From the NCBI GenBank assembly GCA_028280575.1, contig JANQLN010000009.1, positions 1-38,986 of the forward strand: a stretch of DNA of 38,986 nt, in the 5' to 3' direction. The notes beneath the pieces are model-generated. The model did no database searches and was not told the origin of the DNA. It saw only the letters and a program-made list of their open reading frames with translations. The translations under genes were made by a program, and so were the position numbers. The stretch is from Clostridia bacterium (GTDB lineage: Bacteria > Bacillota > Clostridia > Acetivibrionales > STF1-152). This document shows positions 16,806 to 25,775 of this stretch, in pieces; the first letter of the stretch is position 1; each line of letters opens with the position of its first letter.

Positions 16806-17645
16806 ATGAATGAATTATTTTTACCTATAATAACAAAAGAGGAAGGCATGCTGCCTTTCATTTTGACAAGCATCGGGACCAGAAAAAATGAACAGTACAT
16901 ATGCCGCCCCCACGGATTCCCCGACTATCACTGGCTTCATTGTGTAAAGGGAAAAGGAGTTCTTTTGGTTGAAGAAAGGAAGTATATAATTGAAGAAAAA
17001 ACAGGCTTTTTCTTTTTTCCCCATGTCCCTCATGAGTATTATAATACTAATCCCAGCATCCCCTGGGAAACACATTTTATCACATTTAAGGGCAGCGCTA
17101 TTCCATCTTTGATAAACCTGTTTGAATTTGGAAAGTTTAATATATATACCAAGCTTAAAACACATTACCTGGAAGCGATTTTAGATGAGATATATGCTAA
17201 GGCCACATCGTCAAATCCCTTTAGAGGCTTCGAATGTTCATATCTTTTATATAAATTCATTATAGAGCTAAAAAATAAAGTTATAACCACAGGTGTATCA
17301 AAAACCAGAAACACACGATATATAAGACTCCAGCCTGTAATTGACTTTATAAAAAACAACTATTCAAAAAATCCCACCCTTGAAGATATGGCATCGGTAA
17401 TAAACGTTACTCCCCGGCATATGTGCCGGCTTTTCAAGCAGGTATTAAATATAAGCCCTTTTAATTATCTTACAAGCTATAAAATGATAAAAGTAAGGGA
17501 AATGCTTATTTCTTCACCCAATCTGCCATTAAAAGTAATCTCCGCAAGAGCCGGTTTTAACAGTGTAAGCTATTTCTGTACTATATTTAAAGAATATGAG
17601 GGAATTACCCCTCTCCAGTTTAAAAAAGCACATGGGCTGTTTTAA
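16806..17645 (+). CDS. AraC-family transcriptional regulator of the glycan locus
   Basis: 279 aa. The N-terminal half is a cupin-type sensor (DYHWLHCVKGKGVLLVEERK, FPHVPHEYYN), the C-terminal 100 residues are the double helix-turn-helix: NPTLEDMASVINVTPRHMCR, then LKVISARAGFNSVSYFCTIF and the conserved GITPLQFKK. There is no membrane segment, so it is a cytoplasmic ligand-sensing activator. The ATG follows AAGGGA by about seven bases. It is divergent from the GH2 gene, and the repeated 44-bp box between them makes it the prime candidate for the activator of both GH2 and the transporter operon (inference). Confidence 0.92.
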   Translation: MNELFLPIITKEEGMLPFILTSIGTRKNEQYICRPHGFPDYHWLHCVKGKGVLLVEERKYIIEEKTGFFFFPHVPHEYYNTNPSIPWETHFITFKGSAIPSLINLFEFGKFNIYTKLKTHYLEAILDEIYAKATSSNPFRGFECSYLLYKFIIELKNKVITTGVSKTRNTRYIRLQPVIDFIKNNYSKNPTLEDMASVINVTPRHMCRLFKQVLNISPFNYLTSYKMIKVREMLISSPNLPLKVISARAGFNSVSYFCTIFKEYEGITPLQFKKAHGLF

Positions 17646-17659
17646 GGCCTTTATAGATA

Positions 17660-18241
17660 TTAAATTTCTTCCATAACTTTTTTAAGCTTATCCAAATCTT
17701 CTGTATAAACCTGGTTAAGGCTTCTATTATATATAATACTGGCAGGATGATATAAAGGAAAAAGCTTGCGCTCAATTTTATCAACCATCAGGCTTTTACA
17801 TTCCCCGTGGATATCTCCTATGGGTCGTGCATTGCCTAATAAAGCCTTTAAAGGTGAGTTGCCAAGGGTAACTACCAATTCAGGATTTAATAAAACCAGT
17901 TCCTCATACAAATAATCCCTGTTCCTGGTAATATCATCGGTTCTTACAGGCCTGTTAACCGGTCTTCCGGTCTTGACGCTCTTTTTGCACAGCCTGTATT
18001 TTATAGTATTTGTAATATAAATATCATCCCTTTTCAAACCCATGCTATCAAAAAAATCTGTAAGGATTTTTCCTGCGGCACCCACAAACGGCTTCCCATA
18101 TTTGATTTCATCCTTGCCGGGAGCTTCACCTATGAATACGGTTTTTGAATCCGGATTGCCATTTCCCAAAACCACCTGTTCATTGCAGAATTCTTCCTTA
18201 TATTTTTCGTAAAACTCATTAAGCTTCTCTATTTTTCCCAT
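17660..18241 (-). CDS. Uracil-DNA glycosylase-like protein lacking the Fe-S cysteines
   Basis: 193 aa of the uracil-DNA glycosylase superfamily: motif 1 is GEAPGKDEIKYGKPFVGAAG (residues 38-57), and the motif HPASII is near the C-terminus. The family 4 enzymes bind a 4Fe-4S cluster with four Cys; here only C19 and C85 could correspond, and the N-terminal CxxC and the fourth Cys are absent. It lies 17 bases after the canonical family 4 gene and ends 14 bases from the convergent AraC gene. It may be a cluster-free glycosylase or have changed its substrate. The superfamily is sure, the exact activity is not. Confidence 0.8.
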   Translation of the reverse strand: MGKIEKLNEFYEKYKEEFCNEQVVLGNGNPDSKTVFIGEAPGKDEIKYGKPFVGAAGKILTDFFDSMGLKRDDIYITNTIKYRLCKKSVKTGRPVNRPVRTDDITRNRDYLYEELVLLNPELVVTLGNSPLKALLGNARPIGDIHGECKSLMVDKIERKLFPLYHPASIIYNRSLNQVYTEDLDKLKKVMEEI

Positions 18242-18258
18242 TCAGACCTCCACAAGTA

Positions 18259-18825
18259 TCAGCTGTCGGATTTTTTGATTTTGTTGAGCTTTTCCCTGAC
18301 ACTTTTAAAATCCCGGAACATTAACGCCTTTTTAGATTCATCCCTTAATATGGCGGCGGGGTGAAAGGTGGGCAATATGTAAAACCCTTTGACTTTTCTC
18401 CATATTCCTCTTTCCTGTGTAATTTTTATACCTTTATCAATTATATGCTTGGAAGCCGTAGAGCCCATACATACAATTATACAGGGCCTGACAAGCCGTA
18501 CCTGCTCTCTTAAAAAAACAATGCACTTTTTCGACTCTTCTTCCGTAGGCACTCTATTTCCAGGCGGCCTGCATTTCACTATATTAGCTATGTAATAATC
18601 ATCGGGAGAAAACATCAATGCGTCCAGAAGCAAATCCAATAATTTACCGGCAGGACCAACAAAGGGCAAGCCCTGTTTATCCTCCTGCTCTCCGGGTCCC
18701 TCACCTATGAGTACTATGGGAGCATTTCTGCTTCCTCTCTCTATTACAATGTTTGTCCTGCCAAGTCCAAGGCCGCATTTACTGCAGCTATTGCAGTGCT
18801 TGATCAAATCATCCCAGCTGCTCAT
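18259..18825 (-). CDS. Uracil-DNA glycosylase, family 4 (4Fe-4S)
   Basis: 188 aa. It removes uracil from DNA in base-excision repair. Cluster ligands C14 and C17 (CSKC), C85 (VKCRPPGNR) and C101 (ESKKC) are all present at family spacing. Motif 1 is GEGPGEQEDKQGLPFVGPAG (41-60), and the catalytic-loop motif HPAAILR lies near residue 155. The ATG overlaps the sirtuin stop by four bases (ATGA), so the two are translationally coupled. The family is common in thermophiles and clostridia. Confidence 0.93.
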   Translation of the reverse strand: MSSWDDLIKHCNSCSKCGLGLGRTNIVIERGSRNAPIVLIGEGPGEQEDKQGLPFVGPAGKLLDLLLDALMFSPDDYYIANIVKCRPPGNRVPTEEESKKCIVFLREQVRLVRPCIIVCMGSTASKHIIDKGIKITQERGIWRKVKGFYILPTFHPAAILRDESKKALMFRDFKSVREKLNKIKKSDS

Positions 18826-19562
18826 ATAAAATCACCTGCCAACCGTATCATTATGGGTCCGGCTTTATCATTTATCACAATTTTTGCAAGGCTGTCAAAT
18901 GCGGTAGGCGTTTTATTGACAAGTATCAGATTATCTCCCCGGTAATAGTGCAAAAGCCCCGCTGCCGGATAAACCACAAGGCTTGTACCAATTACAATCA
19001 GTATATCCGCACACCTTATTGCATTGACTGCCCTATTGATAATATGGCTGTCAAGCTGTTCTTCATATAATACAATATCCGGTCTTATGATTCCTCCGCA
19101 CTCTTTGCACAGAGGAACAGGACCGGTACAATTAACTATATGGCCCACTCCGTATTTTTTGCTGCAATTAATGCAGTAATTCCGATAAACGGAACCATGG
19201 AGTTCAAGAACATTCACAGTACCGGCTAACCGGTCAAGTCCGTCTATGTTTTGAGTAACAACAGCTTTAAGCTTTCCCTTTTTTTCAAGTTCACACAATG
19301 CATGATGACAATCATTGGGTCTGGCGTGAATATGTACAAGGTTGCTTTTATAATACCTGTAAAACGCTTCAGGGCTATTGTCAAAAAAACTTTTGCTTAG
19401 TATCTCTTCAGGGGGATAGCCATATTTTTCTTCATTATTATACAATCCCGTAACAGACCTGAAGTCCGGAATATTGCTTTCCGTCGAAACTCCCGCACCG
19501 GTAAAAGCCACAATATTATTTGATTGGCTTATCATTTTTTTAGCATCATTTATATTTTTCAT
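18822..19562 (-). CDS. cobB: NAD-dependent protein deacylase (sirtuin)
   Basis: 246 aa, the full length of a bacterial Sir2. NAD-binding motifs FTGAGVSTESNIPDFRS (19-35), TQNIDGLD and the catalytic His in LELHGS are present. A structural zinc site is formed by NYCINC and PLCKEC. VIGTSLVVYPAAGL closes the NAD pocket. The ATG has GGAGA five bases upstream. It begins 22 bases after the AraC-type gene and overlaps the glycosylase, so it is inside an operon of regulator, deacylase and repair genes. Its substrates cannot be told from the sequence; it could act on acetylated or otherwise acylated metabolic enzymes. Confidence 0.93.
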   Translation of the reverse strand: MKNINDAKKMISQSNNIVAFTGAGVSTESNIPDFRSVTGLYNNEEKYGYPPEEILSKSFFDNSPEAFYRYYKSNLVHIHARPNDCHHALCELEKKGKLKAVVTQNIDGLDRLAGTVNVLELHGSVYRNYCINCSKKYGVGHIVNCTGPVPLCKECGGIIRPDIVLYEEQLDSHIINRAVNAIRCADILIVIGTSLVVYPAAGLLHYYRGDNLILVNKTPTAFDSLAKIVINDKAGPIMIRLAGDFI

Positions 19563-19584
19563 CCCAATCTCCGTTTTTTAAGCT

Positions 19585-20457
19585 TTATTTACTGTATGGA
19601 TCTTTCTTTACCTGGGAAGGAGACATTTTTTTATATTTTTTAAATAACCTGCTGAAATAGTTTGCATCGTTAAACCCGCACTCAAAAGCTGTTTCGGTTA
19701 TATTTGCATCCGAATTTAAGAGCATCTCCTCCGCCTTATTGATTCTTATATAGTTTATATAATCAATTACCGGCTTACCCATTATCCTTTTAAATAAATG
19801 AAGAAAATAATATTTACTCAATTTAGCCATACGGCATAAATCCTCTACTTTAATATTTCTATTATAATTTTTTTCAATATATTTCAGGATACTGTTTATT
19901 TTATCCAGGTTTTTTACCCTTGTGTTATATTCATTGGGTGTAATAGTTGTATAGGTGTGTTTTCTTAAAAGTATTACCATTAACCTGAATATATATGATT
20001 TTATAGATAATTCATAGCCAAGGCTTTTCAAATTGAATTCCTTTACAATGTTATCTATGCACAGGTTTATATCATTATCTTTTTCTATCCTGTTTTCAAA
20101 AATGATAAGATTCTGATAAATGGGATTGATGTATCTGGCTTCACAAATATCGGTATGCATTGCTTTAAAAAGGAGATTGTCAATTATTATGCAATAGTAT
20201 TTAAGCTTGCCGGATATAGCAATCACCTCATGTATTTCATTACTGTTGATTACGGTGAGCACACCCGGATTAACCGGAATTTCCTTTCCATTGCATATGA
20301 CTTCTCCCTCTCCTTCCACAAAATATAAAAATTCCATTTTTTCATGCCAGTGACGGGTAAACCTGTCTTCAGCATTTACACAATCGTAATGGAATATTAC
20401 CGGAAAGCTGAGATTCAGAATATCAATTTTTTCATACAATAATTTTTTATTATCCAT
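19585..20457 (-). CDS. AraC-family transcriptional regulator
   Basis: 290 aa from ATG 20457. The N-terminal cupin shows HWHEKMEFLYFVEGEGEV and the C-terminal double helix-turn-helix shows IKVEDLCRMAKLSKYYFLHL and ITETAFECGFNDANYFSRLF followed by KKMSPSQVKK. The frame reaches back to a GTG at 20502, but GGTGG just before 20457 and the family's usual N-terminus favour the ATG. It is divergent from the sugar isomerase gene at 20705, with 247 bases between them, and is the first gene before the sirtuin. It may control the divergent isomerase/oxidoreductase pair. Confidence 0.9.
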   Translation of the reverse strand: MDNKKLLYEKIDILNLSFPVIFHYDCVNAEDRFTRHWHEKMEFLYFVEGEGEVICNGKEIPVNPGVLTVINSNEIHEVIAISGKLKYYCIIIDNLLFKAMHTDICEARYINPIYQNLIIFENRIEKDNDINLCIDNIVKEFNLKSLGYELSIKSYIFRLMVILLRKHTYTTITPNEYNTRVKNLDKINSILKYIEKNYNRNIKVEDLCRMAKLSKYYFLHLFKRIMGKPVIDYINYIRINKAEEMLLNSDANITETAFECGFNDANYFSRLFKKYKKMSPSQVKKDPYSK

Positions 20458-20704
20458 ATATCCACCAACCAGTAAAATAATAAACCTGAATTTATTATCC
20501 ACCCATTTCTAAAGCAATATTGTGCTAAAAAACAGCATGATAAAACATGAAGTTTTTTATTAATTTATTTATAATAATATTACAGCGCAAAATACATTAA
20601 TAACAAAATTTTTTGCCGTAGTAATAATTATATCATAAGATTTGGATTTGTTAAATTTGAATATTTTAAATTAGCAAAATGTTTTAAAACAAGGAGGATA
20701 AAAT

Positions 20705-21565
20705 ATGTCGTTTAAAATTGGAGTCATTACCGATTCTTTTCGTGTTGACATTAAGGAAGCAGTAAAAAAAGCAAGTGAGATAGGTGCTCAGGGTATTCAG
20801 TTCTATGCAACAAATGGAAAAATGGCACCTGAAAATTTGAGCCGGGCGCAGAGAAAGGAATTTCTTAATATGCTTGATTCCTACGGCCTAAAAATTTCAG
20901 CCATTTGCGGTGACCTGGGAGGACATGGGTTTGTGGACGAAGAGGACAATATATGGAGGATTGAAAAATCCAAAAAAATAATGGACCTTGCCAAAGAGCT
21001 TGACACCGATGTTGTTACTACCCATATAGGAGTTGTTCCCGAGGACAGCAGGCATCCCAGATGGGAAACATTGCGAAAGGCATGTCAGAGCCTGGCTGAA
21101 TATGGAGACAGTGTAGGTGCCTATTTCGCTATTGAAACCGGTCCTGAAAGGGCCGAGGTCCTTAAATCATTCCTGGATAGCCTTGATTCAAAAGGTGTAA
21201 GAGTCAATATGGACCCGGCAAATCTTGTAATGGTAACTGGTGACGACCCGGTAGAAGCTGTAAATATACTAGGTGACTATATTGTGCATACCCATGCAAA
21301 GGACGGTATCATGCTGTGTAAAAAAAGTCCCGAAGTCGTGTATGGAATGATTGAAGATGACAACCCGTCTGCAGAGGCTTTCAGGGAAGTCCCCTTGGGG
21401 GAAGGCAGCGTGGATTTTATACCATATCTTAAAGCATTGGATTCCATAGGATTTAACGGATTTCTAACTATTGAAAGAGAAGTGGGAGATAACCCGGCAA
21501 AAGATATCAAGCTCGCAGTTGATTTTTTAAAGCAAAAAATCGGTGAAGCAGGCCTGGAGGAATAA
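20705..21565 (+). CDS. Sugar phosphate isomerase/epimerase, xylose isomerase-like TIM barrel
   Basis: 286 aa AP-endonuclease-2/xylose-isomerase-like barrel (IolE/IolI/TIM type). Probable divalent-metal ligands are the Glu of FAIETG, the Asp of VNMDPANL, the His of VHTHAKD and the Glu of LTIEREVG. Conserved WRIEKSKK and THIGVVPED are typical. The ATG has AAGGAGG seven bases upstream, a strong site. It is followed after two bases by a Gfo/Idh/MocA gene, so they are one operon. Such pairs act on oxidised or unusual sugars and inositols, the oxidoreductase making a keto-sugar that the barrel enzyme isomerises; the actual sugar is unknown. Confidence 0.88.
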   Translation: MSFKIGVITDSFRVDIKEAVKKASEIGAQGIQFYATNGKMAPENLSRAQRKEFLNMLDSYGLKISAICGDLGGHGFVDEEDNIWRIEKSKKIMDLAKELDTDVVTTHIGVVPEDSRHPRWETLRKACQSLAEYGDSVGAYFAIETGPERAEVLKSFLDSLDSKGVRVNMDPANLVMVTGDDPVEAVNILGDYIVHTHAKDGIMLCKKSPEVVYGMIEDDNPSAEAFREVPLGEGSVDFIPYLKALDSIGFNGFLTIEREVGDNPAKDIKLAVDFLKQKIGEAGLEE

Positions 21566-21567
21566 AA

Positions 21568-22623
21568 ATGGATAAAATTAAAACCGGAATCATAGGAGCA
21601 GGCGGGATAAGCGAATTCCATATAAAAGGTTACCTTGCCGACGAGAGATGTGAATTATATGCGGTGTGTGACATAAATAGGGCCAGGGCGGAAAGCTGTG
21701 CAAAAAAATATAATATACCCCATGTATTTACAGATTACAACGAGATGCTTAAGCTGCAAGAACTTAGTGCGGTCAGTGTCTGCACTTGGAATAATACCCA
21801 TGCCCCCATATCCGTTGCGGCTCTAAAGTGCGGAAAGCATGTGCTGTGTGAAAAGCCTATGGCAATGAACAGCCGGGAAGCTTGGGGCATGCTAAAAGCA
21901 GAAAAGGAGTCAGGTAAGCTTCTTATGATAGGCTTTGTCCGGAGATTTGGAAATGATGCCGCAATCCTTTTAGATTTTATAAATAACGGATATATGGGAG
22001 AAATATATTATTCAAAAGCCTCATACTTAAGAAGGAACGGATGCCCCGGCGGCTGGTTCAGCGATAAAAAAAGATCGGGGGGAGGGCCCCTTATTGATTT
22101 GGGTGTACACGTAATAGACCTGGTCCGCTACTTGCTTGGCAATCCTAAAGCTCTATCCGTAACAGGTGTAGCCTTTGACAAGCTTGGCGACAGGCCGGGC
22201 ATAAAAAATCCAAAAGAATATGTGACCGCAGATGCGGGAAACGGATTTGACGTAGAAGATATGGCGGCTGCCGTTATAAAGTTTGACAACGGTGCTGTCC
22301 TCAATGTGGAAACAAGCTTCAGCCTCAATATTAAGGAAGACTGCGGTAATATAGAGCTGTTTGGCACAAAATCCGGAGCAAAGCTTTCTCCCCAATTGGA
22401 ACTCTTTTCGGAGCAGAACGGCTACCTGGTAGATGTAACTCCTGCAATGGATACCCAGTTGAATTTCAACGGATTATTTGAAAATGAAATAAGACATTAT
22501 TTAGATTGCATCACGGAAGGTAAAAAATGCATCAGCCCTGCAAAAGACGGTGTGGAAATAATGAGAATTATTGATTCAATTTACGAATCTGCAAGGACCG
22601 GCAGGGAAGTTGTTATAAAGTGA
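21568..22623 (+). CDS. Gfo/Idh/MocA-family oxidoreductase
   Basis: 351 aa. The Rossmann domain begins GIIGAGGISEFHIKGYL and carries the conserved CEKPMA motif with its Lys (about residue 96). The C-terminal alpha/beta domain has GGGPLIDLGVHVIDLVRYLL, the region that supplies the catalytic Asp and His. The reaction is NAD(P)-dependent oxidation or reduction of a sugar or polyol in the cytoplasm. It starts two bases after the isomerase with GGAGG overlapping that gene's end. It is unrelated in detail to the second family member at 28150-29445. Confidence 0.9.
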   Translation: MDKIKTGIIGAGGISEFHIKGYLADERCELYAVCDINRARAESCAKKYNIPHVFTDYNEMLKLQELSAVSVCTWNNTHAPISVAALKCGKHVLCEKPMAMNSREAWGMLKAEKESGKLLMIGFVRRFGNDAAILLDFINNGYMGEIYYSKASYLRRNGCPGGWFSDKKRSGGGPLIDLGVHVIDLVRYLLGNPKALSVTGVAFDKLGDRPGIKNPKEYVTADAGNGFDVEDMAAAVIKFDNGAVLNVETSFSLNIKEDCGNIELFGTKSGAKLSPQLELFSEQNGYLVDVTPAMDTQLNFNGLFENEIRHYLDCITEGKKCISPAKDGVEIMRIIDSIYESARTGREVVIK

Positions 22624-22688
22624 TGCCGTAACAATAAAATATTATGTCTTGAAGTATCAATTTAAAACAATAAAAGCAGTATGCTTAT

Positions 22689-22730
22689 TTTAAAAGCTGT
22701 TCGATGTATTGACATTGAACAGCTTTTAAA
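22689..22730. terminator. 19-bp hairpin after the isomerase/oxidoreductase operon
   Basis: Arms 22689-22707 and 22712-22730 pair over 19 bases with one G:T wobble around a 4-nt loop; the core is AAAAGCTGTTC / GAACAGCTTTT. There is no clean T run after it, only AT-rich DNA, so it may act as an intrinsic terminator of moderate strength or as a 3' stabiliser. Confidence 0.5.
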
Positions 22731-22750
22731 CTAGTATATAAATGTATTAT

Positions 22751-22780
22751 TTGTCATGGATATATAATATATCATATACA
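22751..22780 (+). promoter_or_regulatory. Promoter with internal palindrome before the GntR-LacI regulator
   Basis: TTGTCA (22751-22756), an 18-base spacer and TATACA (22775-22780) make a plausible promoter. The spacer carries the 15-bp palindrome GATATATAATATATC (22759-22773), a good place for the regulator to repress its own gene. The region is AT-rich, so chance palindromes are likely. Confidence 0.4.
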
Positions 22781-22812
22781 TTTAAACAATAAATAAAGGT
22801 GCTGTTTTTTTT

Positions 22813-23913
22813 ATGGATTTAAATAAAAGCTCTCATATACCGCTGTATATTCAGCTTAAATTGCTTTTAAAGAATAAAATACTCTCCGGTATCCTAAAAC
22901 CCGGGGATTTTATGGAGACCGAATCACAGCTGTGTGAAAAATATAAGCTCAGCAGGTATCCTGTCAGACAGGCTTTAGGTGAATTAGAAAAGGAAGGATA
23001 TATCAATAGAGTGCGGGGAAGAGGCACAATTATCAATTCAATAACCGGAAAAAATAAGAAAAATTTTGTGCTTGGTTTAATATTAAGCAATTTGACAGAT
23101 GAACACAGCATTAATATACTTGCAGGCTTTGAAAAGGAATCAAGGAAAAAAAATTATTCAACTATTGTCTGCAGCTATGACGGCAGCCCTGATGAAGAAC
23201 AAAAATGCATCAAAAAAATGTTAAATGACAATCCGGGAGGCATATTTATTTTTCCAAGTGAAAATAGCAAAATAAGTTCTTATAAGAATGATTTCCGGGA
23301 GAAAAACATAGCACTAGGACTGCTGGATAGAAATCCCGGACTTGATGACGTGGATTATGTGGGTTCCGATAATTACGGAGGTTCCTATAGTGCTGCAAGG
23401 CATTTGGCGGAACAGGGGTACGAAAATTTCGTTTTTATTTCTACCATGCATGATCTTTCCTCAATAAATGAAAGATTCAACGGTTTTTCAAAGGCACTGG
23501 AGGATTTTGGTTTTAAACCCATTCCAAATATCCATGTTGACGAAGATATCAAATTTTATAACAAATATAAGGAAAGGTTTTATCTTGAAAAACTGGAACA
23601 GGAGCTTGCACACCTTAAAAAGCATTTGCCATTGGGCGTTTTCGCCATCAACGATAGTGTTGCATTTTATTGTTTGAAGGCATTTAGGTCAAATGGCTTT
23701 ACCATTGGAGAAGATTTTGGAATAGTGGGATTTGATAACCTCTCCCAATGCCGGTACACAAATCCGCCCCTCACCACTGTGGCCCAGAATGGATTTTTGA
23801 TGGGCCAGACCGCAGCAAACATTTTAATTGGCAGGATTAACGGAAAGAAACAAATCTACCAAACTACCATTCCTACCCAATTGATAGTAAGAAATTCATG
23901 CGGAGAGAAATAA
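22813..23913 (+). CDS. GntR-LacI hybrid transcriptional regulator (AraR-like)
   Basis: 366 aa. Residues 5-72 are a GntR winged helix (HIPLYIQLKLLLKNKILSGI, RYPVRQALGELEKEGYINRV, GRGTII). Residues about 80-360 are a LacI-type periplasmic-binding fold for sugar sensing (NYGGSYSAARHLAEQGYENF, GIVGFDNL, PLTTVAQNGFLMGQTAANIL). This combination is that of AraR of Bacillus. AAAGGTG lies about 11 bases before the ATG. It stands alone behind a hairpin, downstream of the isomerase/oxidoreductase pair, which it may control. It converges with the exporter operon with a 3-base gap. Confidence 0.9.
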   Translation: MDLNKSSHIPLYIQLKLLLKNKILSGILKPGDFMETESQLCEKYKLSRYPVRQALGELEKEGYINRVRGRGTIINSITGKNKKNFVLGLILSNLTDEHSINILAGFEKESRKKNYSTIVCSYDGSPDEEQKCIKKMLNDNPGGIFIFPSENSKISSYKNDFREKNIALGLLDRNPGLDDVDYVGSDNYGGSYSAARHLAEQGYENFVFISTMHDLSSINERFNGFSKALEDFGFKPIPNIHVDEDIKFYNKYKERFYLEKLEQELAHLKKHLPLGVFAINDSVAFYCLKAFRSNGFTIGEDFGIVGFDNLSQCRYTNPPLTTVAQNGFLMGQTAANILIGRINGKKQIYQTTIPTQLIVRNSCGEK

Positions 23914-23916
23914 ATT

Positions 23917-25761
23917 CTAAGCACCCTCCAATTCTTCTTTATACTGGAGCCTGTACAAATTATAGTACAGCCCTTCTTTTTGTAATAATTCCTGATGGTT
24001 TCCAGTCTCTACAAGCTCACCCTTATGTATTACCATTATCCTGTCAGCCTTTTGAATGGTAGACAGCCTGTGGGCTATTGCTATGGATGTTCTTCCTTCC
24101 ATAAGCTTACCCACCGCATCCTGTATAAGCTGTTCCGTTTCGGTATCAATACTTGACGTTGCTTCATCCATTACAAGTATTGAAGGGTTTTTTAAAAGTG
24201 CCCTGGCAAAGGATAAAAGCTGCCTTTGCCCCAGGGAAAGAACGCTGCCTCTTTCATTCACCGGATTCAGATAACCCTTTGGAAGCTTTTCAATATACTT
24301 TGATGCATTCACATAATCTGAAGCTTCCTTTATTCGCTCCAACGTTATATTCTTATCAAATAGGCCTATATTAGTCTTAATATCACCTGAAAATAAAAAG
24401 ACATCCTGCAGCACCAGTCCTATATTTTTGCGGTAATCTTCCTTTTTCATATCCTTTATGTTAACACCGTCAATTAATATTTCTCCCCTTTGGTTTTCAT
24501 AAAACCCGCACATGAGATTAATAATTGATGTCTTCCCCGCACCTGTTGCCCCGACAAAGGCAGCCGATTGTCCGGGATTTATTACAAATGAAACATCCTT
24601 TAACACCCACCGCTCACCAGCATATGCAAACCACACATTTTTGAACTCAACCTTTCCTCCTGCTTTTTCCGGTTTGACAGGGTTTACAGGCTCCGGTTCG
24701 GCTTTGGTGTCAAGAAGTGTAAAAATTCTGTCCGAAGCAACCAATGCCCCCTGGAGTGTATTATACCTTTCCGTGAGCTCCATGATAGGTTGAAAAAACA
24801 TATTTATATAACTGATAAAGGCAAAAAGTGTGCCGAATTCCAGGGTCCCTTTTATTATCCTTCCGCCTCCATACCATAACAGCAGGGCAAGAGCCAGTGA
24901 TTTTACCACATCCATAAAGGGTCTGAAAATTCCAAAAAGCCTTGTCCGTTTAAGGCTCGATTCATAATATTTTTTATTGATTTTTTCAAGCTCGGAAAGC
25001 TTCTTCTCCTGCATATTGAATGCTTGAATAATCTTCATTCCCGAAATATGCTCGGAAAAAAAAGCATTTATAGCTGCCAGCCTGGTTCTTATTTCATTGA
25101 AAATAATTCTTGCCTTATTTCTGAACAGGACCGATACAGCCACCATAAAAGGCAGCACCGTAAAGCTTATAAGTGTAAGGTTGGTATTAAGTGAGAGCAT
25201 GACAACAACAATTCCCGCCATTAAAAATATGTTTTGCAGGAAACCCACCACTACATTGGTAAACATCTCATTGATTGCGTCGGTATCGTTGGTAACTCTG
25301 GTTACAATCCTTCCTATAGGATTTCTATCAAAAAAGGAAACAGGCAGTTTTTGAATATGTGAAAATACTCTTTGCCGAAGCTCCATTATTATTTTTTTGC
25401 CCGTTTTTTGAAGTATGTAGGTATGCAAATATTTAAAAACAAATTCAACAGCCATAATTAAAAGAAAAATTAAAGCAAGCTTTTCCACCCCTGAAATTGC
25501 CCTCTCAATTTCAACAGCTCCATTTACATATCCCTTTATATAATCGTCAATTGCTGTTTTCATAAAATATGGCCTGATAAGGTTAATAACTGAAACGACA
25601 ATGATAAGCAAAAATCCTGCCAAAAACCTGCTCCAGTATTTCTTGCCTGTCCTTATAAGCCTTTTGTATATTGTTTTATTGATATCCTTAACTTTTTTTT
25701 CCTCTGAAAACTTGTTTGCTGCTTTTCCGCTAAAATGCCCGGCTCCCATACCAAAAGACAT
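23917..25761 (-). CDS. ABC exporter half-transporter, catalytic-site subunit
   Basis: 614 aa fused permease-ATPase. The N-terminal membrane domain has six hydrophobic segments (about 45-340). The ATPase domain has Walker A GATGAGKTS, Walker B ILVMDEATSSID with the catalytic Glu, and the His switch IAIAHRLST. The signature is LSLGQRQL in place of LSGGQ. The start ATG has GAGGAGG seven bases upstream. It lies 14 bases after its partner, and the two should form a heterodimer of the BmrCD/TM287-288 type, probably a drug or lipid exporter. Its altered signature would complete the degenerate site of the partner. Confidence 0.93.
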   Translation of the reverse strand: MSFGMGAGHFSGKAANKFSEEKKVKDINKTIYKRLIRTGKKYWSRFLAGFLLIIVVSVINLIRPYFMKTAIDDYIKGYVNGAVEIERAISGVEKLALIFLLIMAVEFVFKYLHTYILQKTGKKIIMELRQRVFSHIQKLPVSFFDRNPIGRIVTRVTNDTDAINEMFTNVVVGFLQNIFLMAGIVVVMLSLNTNLTLISFTVLPFMVAVSVLFRNKARIIFNEIRTRLAAINAFFSEHISGMKIIQAFNMQEKKLSELEKINKKYYESSLKRTRLFGIFRPFMDVVKSLALALLLWYGGGRIIKGTLEFGTLFAFISYINMFFQPIMELTERYNTLQGALVASDRIFTLLDTKAEPEPVNPVKPEKAGGKVEFKNVWFAYAGERWVLKDVSFVINPGQSAAFVGATGAGKTSIINLMCGFYENQRGEILIDGVNIKDMKKEDYRKNIGLVLQDVFLFSGDIKTNIGLFDKNITLERIKEASDYVNASKYIEKLPKGYLNPVNERGSVLSLGQRQLLSFARALLKNPSILVMDEATSSIDTETEQLIQDAVGKLMEGRTSIAIAHRLSTIQKADRIMVIHKGELVETGNHQELLQKEGLYYNLYRLQYKEELEGA

Positions 25762-25775
25762 TACTTTGCCTCCTC

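Noticed and set aside
22689..22730. Mobile palindromic repeat unit
   Set aside because: Only one copy is present in the window; a transcript-end hairpin is the simpler explanation.
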